In this document: positions 17,938 to 26,815 of the stretch, one piece after another | Layout of the letters: each line of letters starts with the position of its first letter | How positions within the stretch are numbered: position 1 is the stretch's first letter | The notes under the pieces: generated by a model | Database searches by the model: none | What the model was told of the DNA's origin: nothing | What the model saw: the letters and a program-made list of their open reading frames with translations, nothing else | From: Paenibacillus nuruki | GTDB lineage: Bacteria > Bacillota > Bacilli > Paenibacillales > Paenibacillaceae | Length of the DNA stretch: 64,000 nucleotides | Direction: 5' to 3' | Assembly: GCF_001721045.1 (NCBI RefSeq) | Contig: NZ_MDER01000035.1 | Span: 62,001 to 126,000 of the forward strand | Position numbers and translations under genes: made by a program

Positions 17938-19344
17938 TTAATGGTTAGAAACCATCACAATATCACCATCATCATATGTGAAGCTAACTCGTTCTGAAGT
18001 ATCCTTAATATATTTGGTATATCTACCGATAACCACTTTAGAACCACCGAAGATAGTATGAATGACTTCAACTTTAGCTTTCGCCGATTCTTCCAGTGTT
18101 CTTTCGATTTCCCAAATACTTTCTTTGATTTCATCATGTTCACGCAGTTGGCTTTTTTTAGTCGCTGATAATTTAATACGCAAAGCCAATTTATCTGAAC
18201 CAAGTTGTCCAGCAGAAGCAAGTTGATCTAATAAATGAAGTGCTTTTTCTGTTTTTTCCAAATTCTCTACATGGGTTTTTAATTCTTTGCGTAGTACACC
18301 CAGTTGATTGCGTAATTCAGGAAGAACACCCACTTCAATATCAGTCACCGTAAAGCTGCTATTTCCGATTGTTCGCGCAACAACTGTTTCACCTGCTTGT
18401 AATTGCCCACCTACTATTAATCCTTTAGGTCCATTACATACAATCGTTTTACCTGCACGTACATTGGAATGCATAATACTTTGAGATACGATAACCGCTT
18501 CGCCTGCTTCTACATTTCCATCTTGAATAAATGAGCTTTTCACATTTACCGCAGCTTTGACTAACCCTTTATGATAACCGATAACTCCGCCTGTGATTTC
18601 GATTGAACCCCCTGCTTCGAGTTCTGCACCTTCTACACCACCAACGATACGAATATCACCCGATGCTTTGACACGAAAATTAGATAACACATTACCACGT
18701 ATAACGACCGTACCTACAAAGTCGATATTGCCTGTATGATAATCAATATCTCCGTTAACTTCATAGACAGGAAATACGTTAATTTTACTTTTTTCGGTCA
18801 ATGATATCATACCATCTAAAGCAGCATAAATAACGGTATGTTCTGGATTTAATACAATATTTTTACCAACTTTGAATCGAGCTTCTTTGCCCGGTTTGTA
18901 AGGAATAGGTTCACCTGTAACCGATATTCCATCTTCTCCAGGTAATGGATCGATTTTCTTACCGATCATTTGCCCTTTACGAACATTGTTAAGTTGGACT
19001 AATTCTTTGTAATCTACTTTACCATCTTGAGTTTCAAGTGGTCTTCTACCTACATCATCAAATGATACGGTATATTCAATTCTTCCATCTATTCCATTCA
19101 CCGGCTTTTGCCCTTGAGCAACGATTGCTTTGTCCAAAGTATAAGCTTCAGGCTGACTAGAAATTTGTTGTAAAATCATTGAATCGATCCCATGACTCAA
19201 ACCTTGCGTACGCAAAAATCCCTCCAGTTGTTCGGCTGTGCATTCAAATTCTTCATCAAACTTTGTAAATTCAAGATAAGCGATAGATTTGTCTTCAGAA
19301 AAGATAACTTTTAAATATGGGTCTATTGCTAATTGAGAGGTCAC
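17938..19344 (-). CDS. FapA/DUF342 family protein
   Basis: A 468-residue FapA (flagellar assembly protein A, DUF342) family member. The N-terminal region is followed by a right-handed beta-helix of repeating short strands (about 175-330, for example VEGAELEAGGSIEITGGVIG) and a C-terminal coiled coil (about 340-425). Family members occur beside sigma-D and motility genes in Bacilli and Clostridia, but the molecular role is poorly defined; they may bind polyanions. The start is GTG at 19344 after AAGGGTG. It is 34 bp behind sigD. Confidence 0.85.
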   Translation of the reverse strand: MTSQLAIDPYLKVIFSEDKSIAYLEFTKFDEEFECTAEQLEGFLRTQGLSHGIDSMILQQISSQPEAYTLDKAIVAQGQKPVNGIDGRIEYTVSFDDVGRRPLETQDGKVDYKELVQLNNVRKGQMIGKKIDPLPGEDGISVTGEPIPYKPGKEARFKVGKNIVLNPEHTVIYAALDGMISLTEKSKINVFPVYEVNGDIDYHTGNIDFVGTVVIRGNVLSNFRVKASGDIRIVGGVEGAELEAGGSIEITGGVIGYHKGLVKAAVNVKSSFIQDGNVEAGEAVIVSQSIMHSNVRAGKTIVCNGPKGLIVGGQLQAGETVVARTIGNSSFTVTDIEVGVLPELRNQLGVLRKELKTHVENLEKTEKALHLLDQLASAGQLGSDKLALRIKLSATKKSQLREHDEIKESIWEIERTLEESAKAKVEVIHTIFGGSKVVIGRYTKYIKDTSERVSFTYDDGDIVMVSNH

Positions 19345-19378
19345 GCCTAATTCACCCTTTCATACAAGTAGCGGCGTC

Positions 19379-20167
19379 TCACATGTCTTGCATTAATAGA
19401 CCTTTTTGCTTATCCAGTGCTCCACGCAAACGTAGAATAGCTTTGGAATGAAGTTGAGAGATTCGTGATGGTGATAATGACATGACTTCAGCAATCTCAC
19501 TGAGTGATAGGTCTTCATAATAGAGCAGTGATACAACCGTTCTCTCTTTCTCGGTAAGCTTTTCGATCCCTTTCATAAGCGATTCTTTAAGTACAAAATC
19601 GTTTACAGCGCGATCTGGATTTTTGGCTTTCTCATCTACAATCAAAGACATTCTTGTTTCTGATTCTTCTTCACGAATAGGATCTTCCAAAGAAGTAATC
19701 GTCATTACAGCTACATCTTGAAGCATATTTTGAAAATCTTTTTCCGTAATATCCAAATAGTTACTGATCTCTGCATCGGATACGGAACGCAAGTATTTTT
19801 GCTCTAGTTGCTGATAAGCGTCTTCAATTTTGCGTGCTTTCTCACGTACCGATCTTGGAACCCAATCTCCTTGACGAAGACCATCCAATATGGCACCACG
19901 TACTCTCCAAGAAGCATACGTTTCAAATTGAAGTCCACGTTTATAATCAAACTTTTCAATAGCATCAATTAAACCCATGACCCCATTACTCATCAGATCA
20001 TCTTTAGAAACATTTTTGGGTAATCCAATTGCAAGGCGGCTGGAAACATATTCAACGGTGCCATAGTAGTTTTCAATCAGCTTCTTTTTGGCTTCTACGT
20101 TTCCATACTCCTTCCATTGTACCCACAATTCTGAGTGATTTAGATGTGCTGCCTTTTGCTCGCTCAA
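19379..20167 (-). CDS. sigD: RNA polymerase sigma-D (FliA-type)
   Basis: A 262-residue sigma-28 factor driving late flagellar and autolysin genes. Region 2 (DLMSNGVMGLIDAIEKFDYK, then FETYASWRVRGAILDGLRQG), the DWVPRSVR motif, region 3 and the region-4 helix-turn-helix (LSLSEIAEVMSLSPSRISQL) are intact. It sits near the 3' end of the fla/che operon, where in B. subtilis distance from the promoter contributes to bistable motility. The upstream gene ends 15 bp before it. Confidence 0.97.
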   Translation of the reverse strand: MSEQKAAHLNHSELWVQWKEYGNVEAKKKLIENYYGTVEYVSSRLAIGLPKNVSKDDLMSNGVMGLIDAIEKFDYKRGLQFETYASWRVRGAILDGLRQGDWVPRSVREKARKIEDAYQQLEQKYLRSVSDAEISNYLDITEKDFQNMLQDVAVMTITSLEDPIREEESETRMSLIVDEKAKNPDRAVNDFVLKESLMKGIEKLTEKERTVVSLLYYEDLSLSEIAEVMSLSPSRISQLHSKAILRLRGALDKQKGLLMQDM

Positions 20168-20182
20168 TTGCTTTCACCCTCC

Positions 20183-20632
20183 TTACTTTTGTGTCAGGTG
20201 ACGAACAGCCTTCGCCATTTCCTCCGGATCTTGTTGCTTATTTGAAACCAGTTTTGGCGGATTAAGAGGTGCAAAGCCACCCTTGTCCACTGTGTCTGTT
20301 GGTTTCGGTGTTAGCAAATCGCTTAACTCCTGATCTTGATCAGGCGTTACTACATCAAATTGGCCCCCTCTGCTTGGATCATCTACGGAAGAATCAGGTT
20401 GTCCATTTTCCGAAGAAGTTGGAGTAGAAGGCTTATTCGTGGCTGCACCTGCAGGATTGGCTAGAATCCCAAGAACAAAGCGCAGCACGAATGCCAGGAA
20501 AAACCATAATGCAAATCCTAAAACGCCTCTAAATAAGCTAGTGGTCCATAAATTGTTTTCGATAGAAGCAAAAAAGGTAATCAAAAAACCGATTAAGCCT
20601 AACCAGAGATTAATTTTAATATTCCCTACCAT
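20183..20632 (-). CDS. Membrane protein of unknown function between cheD and sigD
   Basis: A 149-residue protein with two predicted membrane helices (about residues 8-25 and 31-57) and a long polar C-terminal tail rich in Pro, Asp, Ser and Thr. I recognise no domain. It follows cheD by 3 bp and precedes sigD by 15 bp, so it is co-transcribed with the chemotaxis genes. B. subtilis has no gene here. A role in motility is inferred from location only. Confidence 0.7.
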   Translation of the reverse strand: MVGNIKINLWLGLIGFLITFFASIENNLWTTSLFRGVLGFALWFFLAFVLRFVLGILANPAGAATNKPSTPTSSENGQPDSSVDDPSRGGQFDVVTPDQDQELSDLLTPKPTDTVDKGGFAPLNPPKLVSNKQQDPEEMAKAVRHLTQK

Positions 20633-20635
20633 AGG

Positions 20636-21133
20636 CTATAATTCCTTCTTACCCATTTGTACGCTTCTTATGAACAAAATCCCAGAAATACAATCCATTT
20701 CTATCGTTCGTCCGTAATTAGCGCCAGTATCCTCAGCTAACAATGGAATTTTGTATTCTTCTAAAAACAATTTACACGCTTCCACATTGCGAGGACCAAT
20801 TCGCATGTGATCACCACCACTAGAAAAGTTAAACATTTGAGCACCGCCAGCCATTTTAGCAACGATTCGTGAGCGCGAAGCACCCAACGCTGTCATTTTG
20901 CGAACAAGTTCTGGAAGTGCTGTATCTGCATATTTGGCTATATTCAATTGTCCGTCTCTAGCAATATCCGATGAAGGAAGCATCACATGAGCCATCCCTG
21001 CAAGTTGAATGTTTTTGTCATATAGCGTTAGGCCCACACAAGAACCAAGTCCCGTCGTTCGAATAATTCCGGATGTTTTCACGACGTTTAAATCCGCCAT
21101 ACCCACTTTAACAATGTTTTGCTCTTCAATCAT
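20636..21133 (-). CDS. cheD: Chemoreceptor glutamine deamidase CheD
   Basis: A 165-residue deamidase that converts receptor Gln to Glu and activates CheC phosphatase. The catalytic Cys lies in TGLGSCVGLTLYD and the His in GMAHVMLPSS; GGAQMF and GARNVE-like GPRNVEACKLF close the fold. It overlaps cheC by 8 bp, fitting their physical partnership. Confidence 0.96.
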   Translation of the reverse strand: MIEEQNIVKVGMADLNVVKTSGIIRTTGLGSCVGLTLYDKNIQLAGMAHVMLPSSDIARDGQLNIAKYADTALPELVRKMTALGASRSRIVAKMAGGAQMFNFSSGGDHMRIGPRNVEACKLFLEEYKIPLLAEDTGANYGRTIEMDCISGILFIRSVQMGKKEL

Positions 21134-21752
21134 CAGTCAATGGAACTCCTAATGATTTAAAAATTTTATCAAAAGATTCAGGGTCCGGAATCAAGAAAAA
21201 CTGCCCTTCCACTTCTTCTTTTCCTTCTAAGAAAGTCGTATCGATCAACAGTGCATCGTCGCCCATTTCACCGAATTGGATCAGACCATAATTTAAAATA
21301 GCACCCGCCATATCCATTGCTAAGCCAGGAACAGTCGGTGTCATTGAAAGTTGTGTGAAATCAGCTAATGAAGATAGATACGAGCCTGCCAAAATATTTC
21401 CAATCTCAGATAATGCAGATTGTTCCATTTCGTTGAAAAACTCTTCTTCACTTGCTTCAATTCCTGCTAAACGATGAAGTAATCCTTTACCCGCTTCAGG
21501 AGTTAGAATAAAGAACAAATTCCCTGGTGCTTCACCTTCTACACGAAAGAAAACAGCAAGTACGATTTGTTCAGGTCCTCCAACTTTATCCGCAATCTTT
21601 TCAAAAGGTAAAATCTGCACTTTAGGCACTGCCATATCAATCGGTTTATCTAAAAGTTGGGAAAGGGCAGTGGCTGCATTGCCTGCCCCTATGTTTCCCA
21701 CTTCTTTTAGAACATCCATTTTGAACCCTTCAAGATCATCAAAAAGGTTCAT
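21126..21752 (-). CDS. cheC: CheY-P phosphatase CheC
   Basis: A 208-residue CheC that dephosphorylates CheY-P and binds CheD. Both active-site helices of the family are visible: LKEVGNIGAGNAATALSQLL near residue 15 and LSEIGNILAGSYLSSL near residue 115, each with the E-x2-N pattern. It lies 4 bp behind cheW. Confidence 0.96.
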   Translation of the reverse strand: MNLFDDLEGFKMDVLKEVGNIGAGNAATALSQLLDKPIDMAVPKVQILPFEKIADKVGGPEQIVLAVFFRVEGEAPGNLFFILTPEAGKGLLHRLAGIEASEEEFFNEMEQSALSEIGNILAGSYLSSLADFTQLSMTPTVPGLAMDMAGAILNYGLIQFGEMGDDALLIDTTFLEGKEEVEGQFFLIPDPESFDKIFKSLGVPLTDD

Positions 21753-21756
21753 AAGT

Positions 21757-22218
21757 TTAGTCCTCGATATTTTCTAGTTGACTGACTTCGCTTCGGTTCA
21801 AGACTTCAGCAAGGTTAAGCATAATCAGCAGCCGTTCTTCGTCCAGCTTAGCAACTCCATCAAGATATCTAGCTTTCACTCCACCTACAACTTCAGGCGG
21901 TTTCTCAATACGACCACGATCTAGATCCACTACATCATTAGCAGAATCAACGATAAATCCAACTTGAGTTGTATCTACGTCTACAATGATAATACGTGTT
22001 TGATCGTTATATTCATTTTCCGGAAGGTTAAAACGTCCACGAAGGTCAATAACCGGAATAACAACACCACGTAAATTGATAACACCTTTTACAAAATCAA
22101 ATGTTTTCGGTACACGTGTAATTGGTAACATACGTTCAATCGTTTGTACTTTATCTACTTCAATACCGTATTCTTCTTTTGCAAGCTTAAAAACGATAAC
22201 TTTTATATCTTCTGCCAT
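21757..22218 (-). CDS. cheW: Chemotaxis coupling protein CheW
   Basis: A 153-residue single-domain CheW that links receptors to CheA. The two SH3-like lobes show VFKLAKEEYGIEVDKVQTIE, the conserved GVINLRGVVIPVIDLRGRF and a C-terminal DGVAKLDEERLLIMLNL. The ATG at 22218 (MAEDIK) follows GAGGATTTACCC; a reading 18 codons longer enters the cheA end and lacks a ribosome site. It is 28 bp after cheA. Confidence 0.97.
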   Translation of the reverse strand: MAEDIKVIVFKLAKEEYGIEVDKVQTIERMLPITRVPKTFDFVKGVINLRGVVIPVIDLRGRFNLPENEYNDQTRIIIVDVDTTQVGFIVDSANDVVDLDRGRIEKPPEVVGGVKARYLDGVAKLDEERLLIMLNLAEVLNRSEVSQLENIED

Positions 22219-22246
22219 GGGTAAATCCTCCTTGTTATAAACTACA

Positions 22247-24343
22247 TCACTTGATAAATGCGTTCGGATCAATAATCAAAGCCACTTGGCCATCCCCAAG
22301 AATCGTTGCTCCTGAAACCCCTTGAATATCTGGAAGATATTTGCCCAAGCTTTTCAGTACGATTTCGTTTTGACCAATAAAGTTCTCAACAGCTAGTGCT
22401 GCTAGTTTGTCACCTTTACGGATTACGACAATTTCTGTTTCTTCTTCTTCACGCTCATCAAAGTCTGGAACTTCGAATACACGACTCAATGAAAGTAACG
22501 GAATATGCGTTTCACGATAAGGAATTAATTGACTACCATGCAAATCACGTACCTGTTTGGATTTGATAATACCTGTTTCCACAATTGAAGTTAATGGAAT
22601 CGCATATTTCTCTGAACCTACACGAATCAACATCGCTGAAATAATAGACAATGTCAATGGAAGTTGTACAGAGAACTTGGTTCCTTTACCTGGTGTGGAG
22701 TACACAGTTACATGTCCGCCAAGTGATGAAATTTTGGATTTAACCACGTCTAGACCAACACCACGTCCAGAAATATCAGAGATCACTTCAGCTGTACTGA
22801 ATCCTGGTGCGAAAAGAAGTTGATATACTTCTTCATCTTTCATCGTAACAGATTGCTCTTGAGTTACGACGCCTTTTTTGATTGCACTTTGAAGAATTTT
22901 GTCGCGGTAGATTCCACGTCCATCATCCTCAATCTCAATAAATACATGATTACCACTATGAAATGCGCTTAGTTTGACAACGCCTGTCTCATCTTTACCT
23001 GCTGCAATACGATCTGCAATAGGCTCAACACCGTGGTCAACTGAGTTACGCAGTAAATGAACCAGTGGATCACCGATTTCATCAATAACTGTGCGGTCTA
23101 GCTCTGTTTCAGCACCTGTGATAATTAAGTCTAATTTTTTGTCTAATGATTTAGCCAAATCACGTACCATACGAGGGAAACGGTTAAATACAGTATCTAC
23201 CGGAACCATTCTCAATTTGAGTACGATATTTTGCAAATCACTACTTACACGACCCATATGCTCTACAGCATCTGTTAGTGCAGGTACTTTCACTTCACTT
23301 GCAAGCTGTTCTAGACGTACACGGTCAATAAGCAATTCGCTGAACAAGTTCATAAGAACATCCAAGCGATCGATATCTACACGGATTGTACGAGATGGAG
23401 CAGCAACCGCTGCTTTGGCAGCCGCTTTCGGTGCAGCTGGTGGCGCTGCTGCGACTTTAGATTCTTCAACGACTGGAGCTGAAGCAACAGATGCTGTTTC
23501 TACAGGCAAGATTTCAGAAGAAATTGGAGATGATTTAGCTGCTGTAGCAGACATTTCTCGCAACGATTCTGCATCCAAGCGTGTCATCGTTACATTTTCA
23601 ATCTCAGATACGCCAAGGATCATCGTTTTGAGTTCTGCTTCATCTTTTTGCGTGATGTAATAGAGAGAGAAGCTACGATCAAATTTATCCTGTTCGATAT
23701 CTTGTGTAGAAGGTTCAGATTTGATAACTTCGCCGAAACGCTCTAACATATCAAACACCATATAGGCACGAACCGCTTTTAGTTGACAATCTTCACGAAT
23801 AAAGACTTCAAGGTAAAGCGCTTGATGACCTTCAGACATCGATTGTTCAATAACAGATTGTTGGAACTCATCCAATTGGATTCCTTTGCTCTCTTGAACA
23901 ATTTCAGCTGGTGTTGATGATGTTGGTGTAGCAGATACTGCTTTAGATGCAGCTGGTGCCATGTCTCCACGTACAATCGCTTGTAAAGATTCTACGATTG
24001 CGGTTACATCTGCTTTACCTTCTCCGCCTTGTGTAATATCTTGAACCATTGATTCCAAAGCGTCCAAACTTTTAAACAATGTATCAAAAATAAATTCTTG
24101 CATTGCTAATTTTTCATTACGTACCAAATCAAGTACATTTTCCATTTGGTGCGTTAGTGCTGCTAAATCTTCAAAACCCATTGTTGCTGCCATACCTTTA
24201 AGTGTATGTGCTGAGCGGAAAATAACTTGGACGATCCCAAGGTCAGCCGGGCTGCTTTCCAATTCCAGCATTTTTTCGTTCAACGATTGTAGATGATCGT
24301 TCGACTCATCAATAAACATGTTTAGATATTGATTCATGTCCAC
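22247..24343 (-). CDS. cheA: Chemotaxis histidine kinase CheA
   Basis: A 698-residue kinase with all five domains: P1 Hpt with phospho-accepting His46 (SAHTLKGMAATMGF), P2 CheY/CheB-binding region around 175-260, P3 dimerisation helices, P4 ATPase with LLRNSVDHGVE, DDGRGI and GRGVGLDVV, and the P5 CheW-like domain. Ala/Pro-rich linkers flank P2. The start is GTG at 24343, nine nt after GGAGG; an ATG two codons later is possible. It lies 44 bp behind cheB. Confidence 0.97.
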   Translation of the reverse strand: MDMNQYLNMFIDESNDHLQSLNEKMLELESSPADLGIVQVIFRSAHTLKGMAATMGFEDLAALTHQMENVLDLVRNEKLAMQEFIFDTLFKSLDALESMVQDITQGGEGKADVTAIVESLQAIVRGDMAPAASKAVSATPTSSTPAEIVQESKGIQLDEFQQSVIEQSMSEGHQALYLEVFIREDCQLKAVRAYMVFDMLERFGEVIKSEPSTQDIEQDKFDRSFSLYYITQKDEAELKTMILGVSEIENVTMTRLDAESLREMSATAAKSSPISSEILPVETASVASAPVVEESKVAAAPPAAPKAAAKAAVAAPSRTIRVDIDRLDVLMNLFSELLIDRVRLEQLASEVKVPALTDAVEHMGRVSSDLQNIVLKLRMVPVDTVFNRFPRMVRDLAKSLDKKLDLIITGAETELDRTVIDEIGDPLVHLLRNSVDHGVEPIADRIAAGKDETGVVKLSAFHSGNHVFIEIEDDGRGIYRDKILQSAIKKGVVTQEQSVTMKDEEVYQLLFAPGFSTAEVISDISGRGVGLDVVKSKISSLGGHVTVYSTPGKGTKFSVQLPLTLSIISAMLIRVGSEKYAIPLTSIVETGIIKSKQVRDLHGSQLIPYRETHIPLLSLSRVFEVPDFDEREEEETEIVVIRKGDKLAALAVENFIGQNEIVLKSLGKYLPDIQGVSGATILGDGQVALIIDPNAFIK

Positions 24344-24387
24344 CGTGAGACACCTCCTCCATAAGATAGCATATAGCTTGTTGTAAA

Positions 24388-25905
24388 CTATTTAACGATT
24401 TGTATAAGTTTAGGCGCAATTTCCGGCAATGGCAGGAGGTGATTCACACATCCAAGCTCTACGGCCGACCGCGGCATTCCGTACACTACACAGGTATCTT
24501 CGTTTTCTGCGATTGTAGAGTTTATACCGCTATCATATAAATTTTTCATTTCTCTTGCGCCATCGCTTCCCATACCTGTCATTAATACAGCATGACGCTG
24601 TAGCTCGGTAAAAGGTTGGATAGAGGCAAAAAGCGTATCCACTGAAGGGCGATGTCCATTACGTGGTGGTTCTTGTGTAAGCTGTATCCGGTAACTTCCT
24701 TGATTGCGAGCGACAGTCATATGATAACCGCCAGGAGCAATATAAGCTGTACCTGCTTGAAGAACCATTCCCTGTTCTGCTTCAACGACAGTAATACGAC
24801 TTAAACTGTTCAAACGCTGTGCCAGAGATCGTGTAAAATTCGGCGGCATATGCTGAACAATCACAATCGGAGCAGGAAAGTTAGCCGGGATATTTTCTAA
24901 TAAGCTTTTAAGCGCTCTAGGACCGCCGGTAGAGCATCCAACTGCTACCAACTGACGCCAAGGAGCTGTATTGCGTTCAACGCCTGCTGGGCGATTTACA
25001 GCCGGAGTAGACATTGATGGTGAAACAGGTGCTACTGGTTTTTCGATTTCTTTTTTGAAAGAAGAAGCCGCCGGTAGAGTAACCACTGGTTTGGTGCGTT
25101 TCGGTTCTTCTTCACGAACAGGCTTAGTCGGTATCTCCGGTTGCTTTTTAACCGGTGTTCCAGTAACAAAGGAAGGCTTAGACACATGACGCGGGTCCGC
25201 AGGCTTAGGTGCTACAGGACGTTTGTCTTGTGCTTGCTTGTCTGTTGTTACTTCTGGACGTGAAGGACGTGCAGTTGTATTCGGTGTTGGCGATGCTGGT
25301 TTGACCTGAAACCGTTCTGGACGACCTTGTTCCAGACGTTTATCAATGTCACGTTTAGATGTTTTTTTCTCAGAAGGGGCTGCCTGAGGTTCTGTTGAAG
25401 GTTGTTTGCCTTCTTCTTGCAGCTCTTGACTGTCTTGCAGATATGGCGACGGAGCAACGTCAGCCGCCATGTTTTTTTGTTCAGCTCTTTTGCGGTTTCT
25501 TTCCAGTGCATGAACAGCGGTATGAAGTTGTCTTCGTAGCTGTTGCCCAACCTCTTCAATATCCTGCGAATTACTGACCGAAGGCTTACGAATAAAGTCA
25601 AAAGCACCATTTTCCAAAGCCATAATTGTTTCACGCATACCCTGCTCATTAATGCCTGATAACATAATTATCGGCAGAGGACGCTGAGACATTATAATTT
25701 TTAGTGCTTCTAGCCCATTCATTTCTGGCATTTCTACATCCATTGTAACAACATCGGGTTTAAGTTCGACTACTTTTTTAGCAGCTTCACGCCCGTTATT
25801 TGCAGTATCTATCACGTGAAACAGAGGATCTGTCTCAATTAAATCCGAAATGATTTTTCTCATAAAAGGAGAATCGTCAACAACTAATATTTTATAAGTT
25901 GTCAT
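24388..25905 (-). CDS. cheB: Chemoreceptor methylesterase/deamidase CheB, long-linker form
   Basis: A 505-residue response regulator. The receiver domain (1-125) has VDDSPFMRK and the phospho-Asp in VTMDVEMPEMNG. The C-terminal esterase (about 315-505) has Ser in VGCSTGGPRALKSL, His in VQHMPPNFT and Asp in GMGSDGAREM. The linker between them, about 190 residues rich in Pro, Lys, Thr and Glu, makes the protein some 150 residues longer than usual CheB (~350). It follows flhG by 25 bp. Confidence 0.95.
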   Translation of the reverse strand: MTTYKILVVDDSPFMRKIISDLIETDPLFHVIDTANNGREAAKKVVELKPDVVTMDVEMPEMNGLEALKIIMSQRPLPIIMLSGINEQGMRETIMALENGAFDFIRKPSVSNSQDIEEVGQQLRRQLHTAVHALERNRKRAEQKNMAADVAPSPYLQDSQELQEEGKQPSTEPQAAPSEKKTSKRDIDKRLEQGRPERFQVKPASPTPNTTARPSRPEVTTDKQAQDKRPVAPKPADPRHVSKPSFVTGTPVKKQPEIPTKPVREEEPKRTKPVVTLPAASSFKKEIEKPVAPVSPSMSTPAVNRPAGVERNTAPWRQLVAVGCSTGGPRALKSLLENIPANFPAPIVIVQHMPPNFTRSLAQRLNSLSRITVVEAEQGMVLQAGTAYIAPGGYHMTVARNQGSYRIQLTQEPPRNGHRPSVDTLFASIQPFTELQRHAVLMTGMGSDGAREMKNLYDSGINSTIAENEDTCVVYGMPRSAVELGCVNHLLPLPEIAPKLIQIVK

Positions 25906-25930
25906 ATCAGCACCTCTGTTCCCTACAGAA

Positions 25931-26815
25931 TCATTTAGTACGTTTAAGCCATTTTTGCATAAATCCTTTGATTCCTGTTAAGGTTCCTTCTGGACTTGCG
26001 TTTGGTGCAACCATATAACGTTGAGCCAAATTTTGAATGTCTTTGGATGCAATACATCCAGGAGAGTAGATTGAAAAAGGAACTTGTTTTTTTACGGATT
26101 GACTTACATGAGAATCATCGCTTACAAATCCCAAGAGAGGAATTTCTAAGTTCAGAAAGCGACTGGTAACCAATCTAATTTTATCTGAAGTCTGTACTGC
26201 TTCTTTTTCACTTTCAGCTCGATTCACGACTAATTTGAAAGAAACATCTTCTTCCATTCCGTGAACCACTTTGATCAATGCATACGCATCTGTAATCGAA
26301 GTTGGTTCTGGTGTCGTTACTACAATACATTCGTCAGCTGACATGATAAATTGTAGTGTTTCTTTCGACAAACCTGCTCCAGTGTCAAACAAAATATAAT
26401 CCATATCTGTTGCTACTTTTTGAATCTGGTCTGTAAAGTAGATTAAATCTTTATCGGATAAAGAGAACAATGAGGTTAGCCCGGATCCACCAGCGATATA
26501 AGGTAATGATCCTGCTCCCTTTTCAATAATCTCATTGATCTGTTTCTCTCCACTAAGTAGATGAGACAAGTTAAACTTAGATCGTACACCCATCAGTACA
26601 TCGATATTCGCCATTCCAATATCTGCATCAAATACCAACACTTTTCGCCCGAGCCGTTGAAGAGCAAGTGCAAAATTAAGAGTGAAATTGGATTTGCCTA
26701 CTCCACCTTTACCGCTAGTGATCGTGATAAACTTCGCACTACGTGGTTCTGATTTAGGAGCCTGCACCGTTTTGGACGACATCAAATTTCTTAGTGATTG
26801 GGCTTGATCCATCAT
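25931..26815 (-). CDS. flhG: Flagellar number regulator FlhG (YlxH, MinD-like ATPase)
   Basis: A 294-residue MinD/ParA-type ATPase that partners FlhF and the C-ring proteins FliM/FliY to set flagellar number and spacing. The deviant Walker A SGKGGVGKSNF lies near residue 34, and DADIGMANID and FDTGAGLS follow. Its ATG overlaps the flhF stop (ATGA). The C-terminal GFMQKWLKRTK could be an amphipathic membrane-targeting helix. Confidence 0.95.
   Translation of the reverse strand: MMDQAQSLRNLMSSKTVQAPKSEPRSAKFITITSGKGGVGKSNFTLNFALALQRLGRKVLVFDADIGMANIDVLMGVRSKFNLSHLLSGEKQINEIIEKGAGSLPYIAGGSGLTSLFSLSDKDLIYFTDQIQKVATDMDYILFDTGAGLSKETLQFIMSADECIVVTTPEPTSITDAYALIKVVHGMEEDVSFKLVVNRAESEKEAVQTSDKIRLVTSRFLNLEIPLLGFVSDDSHVSQSVKKQVPFSIYSPGCIASKDIQNLAQRYMVAPNASPEGTLTGIKGFMQKWLKRTK

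Noticed and set aside
23091-23660. Long plus-strand open frame of 189 codons inside cheA.
   Set aside because: Antisense shadow of a clearly coding region, with serine-rich unlikely composition and no ribosome site.
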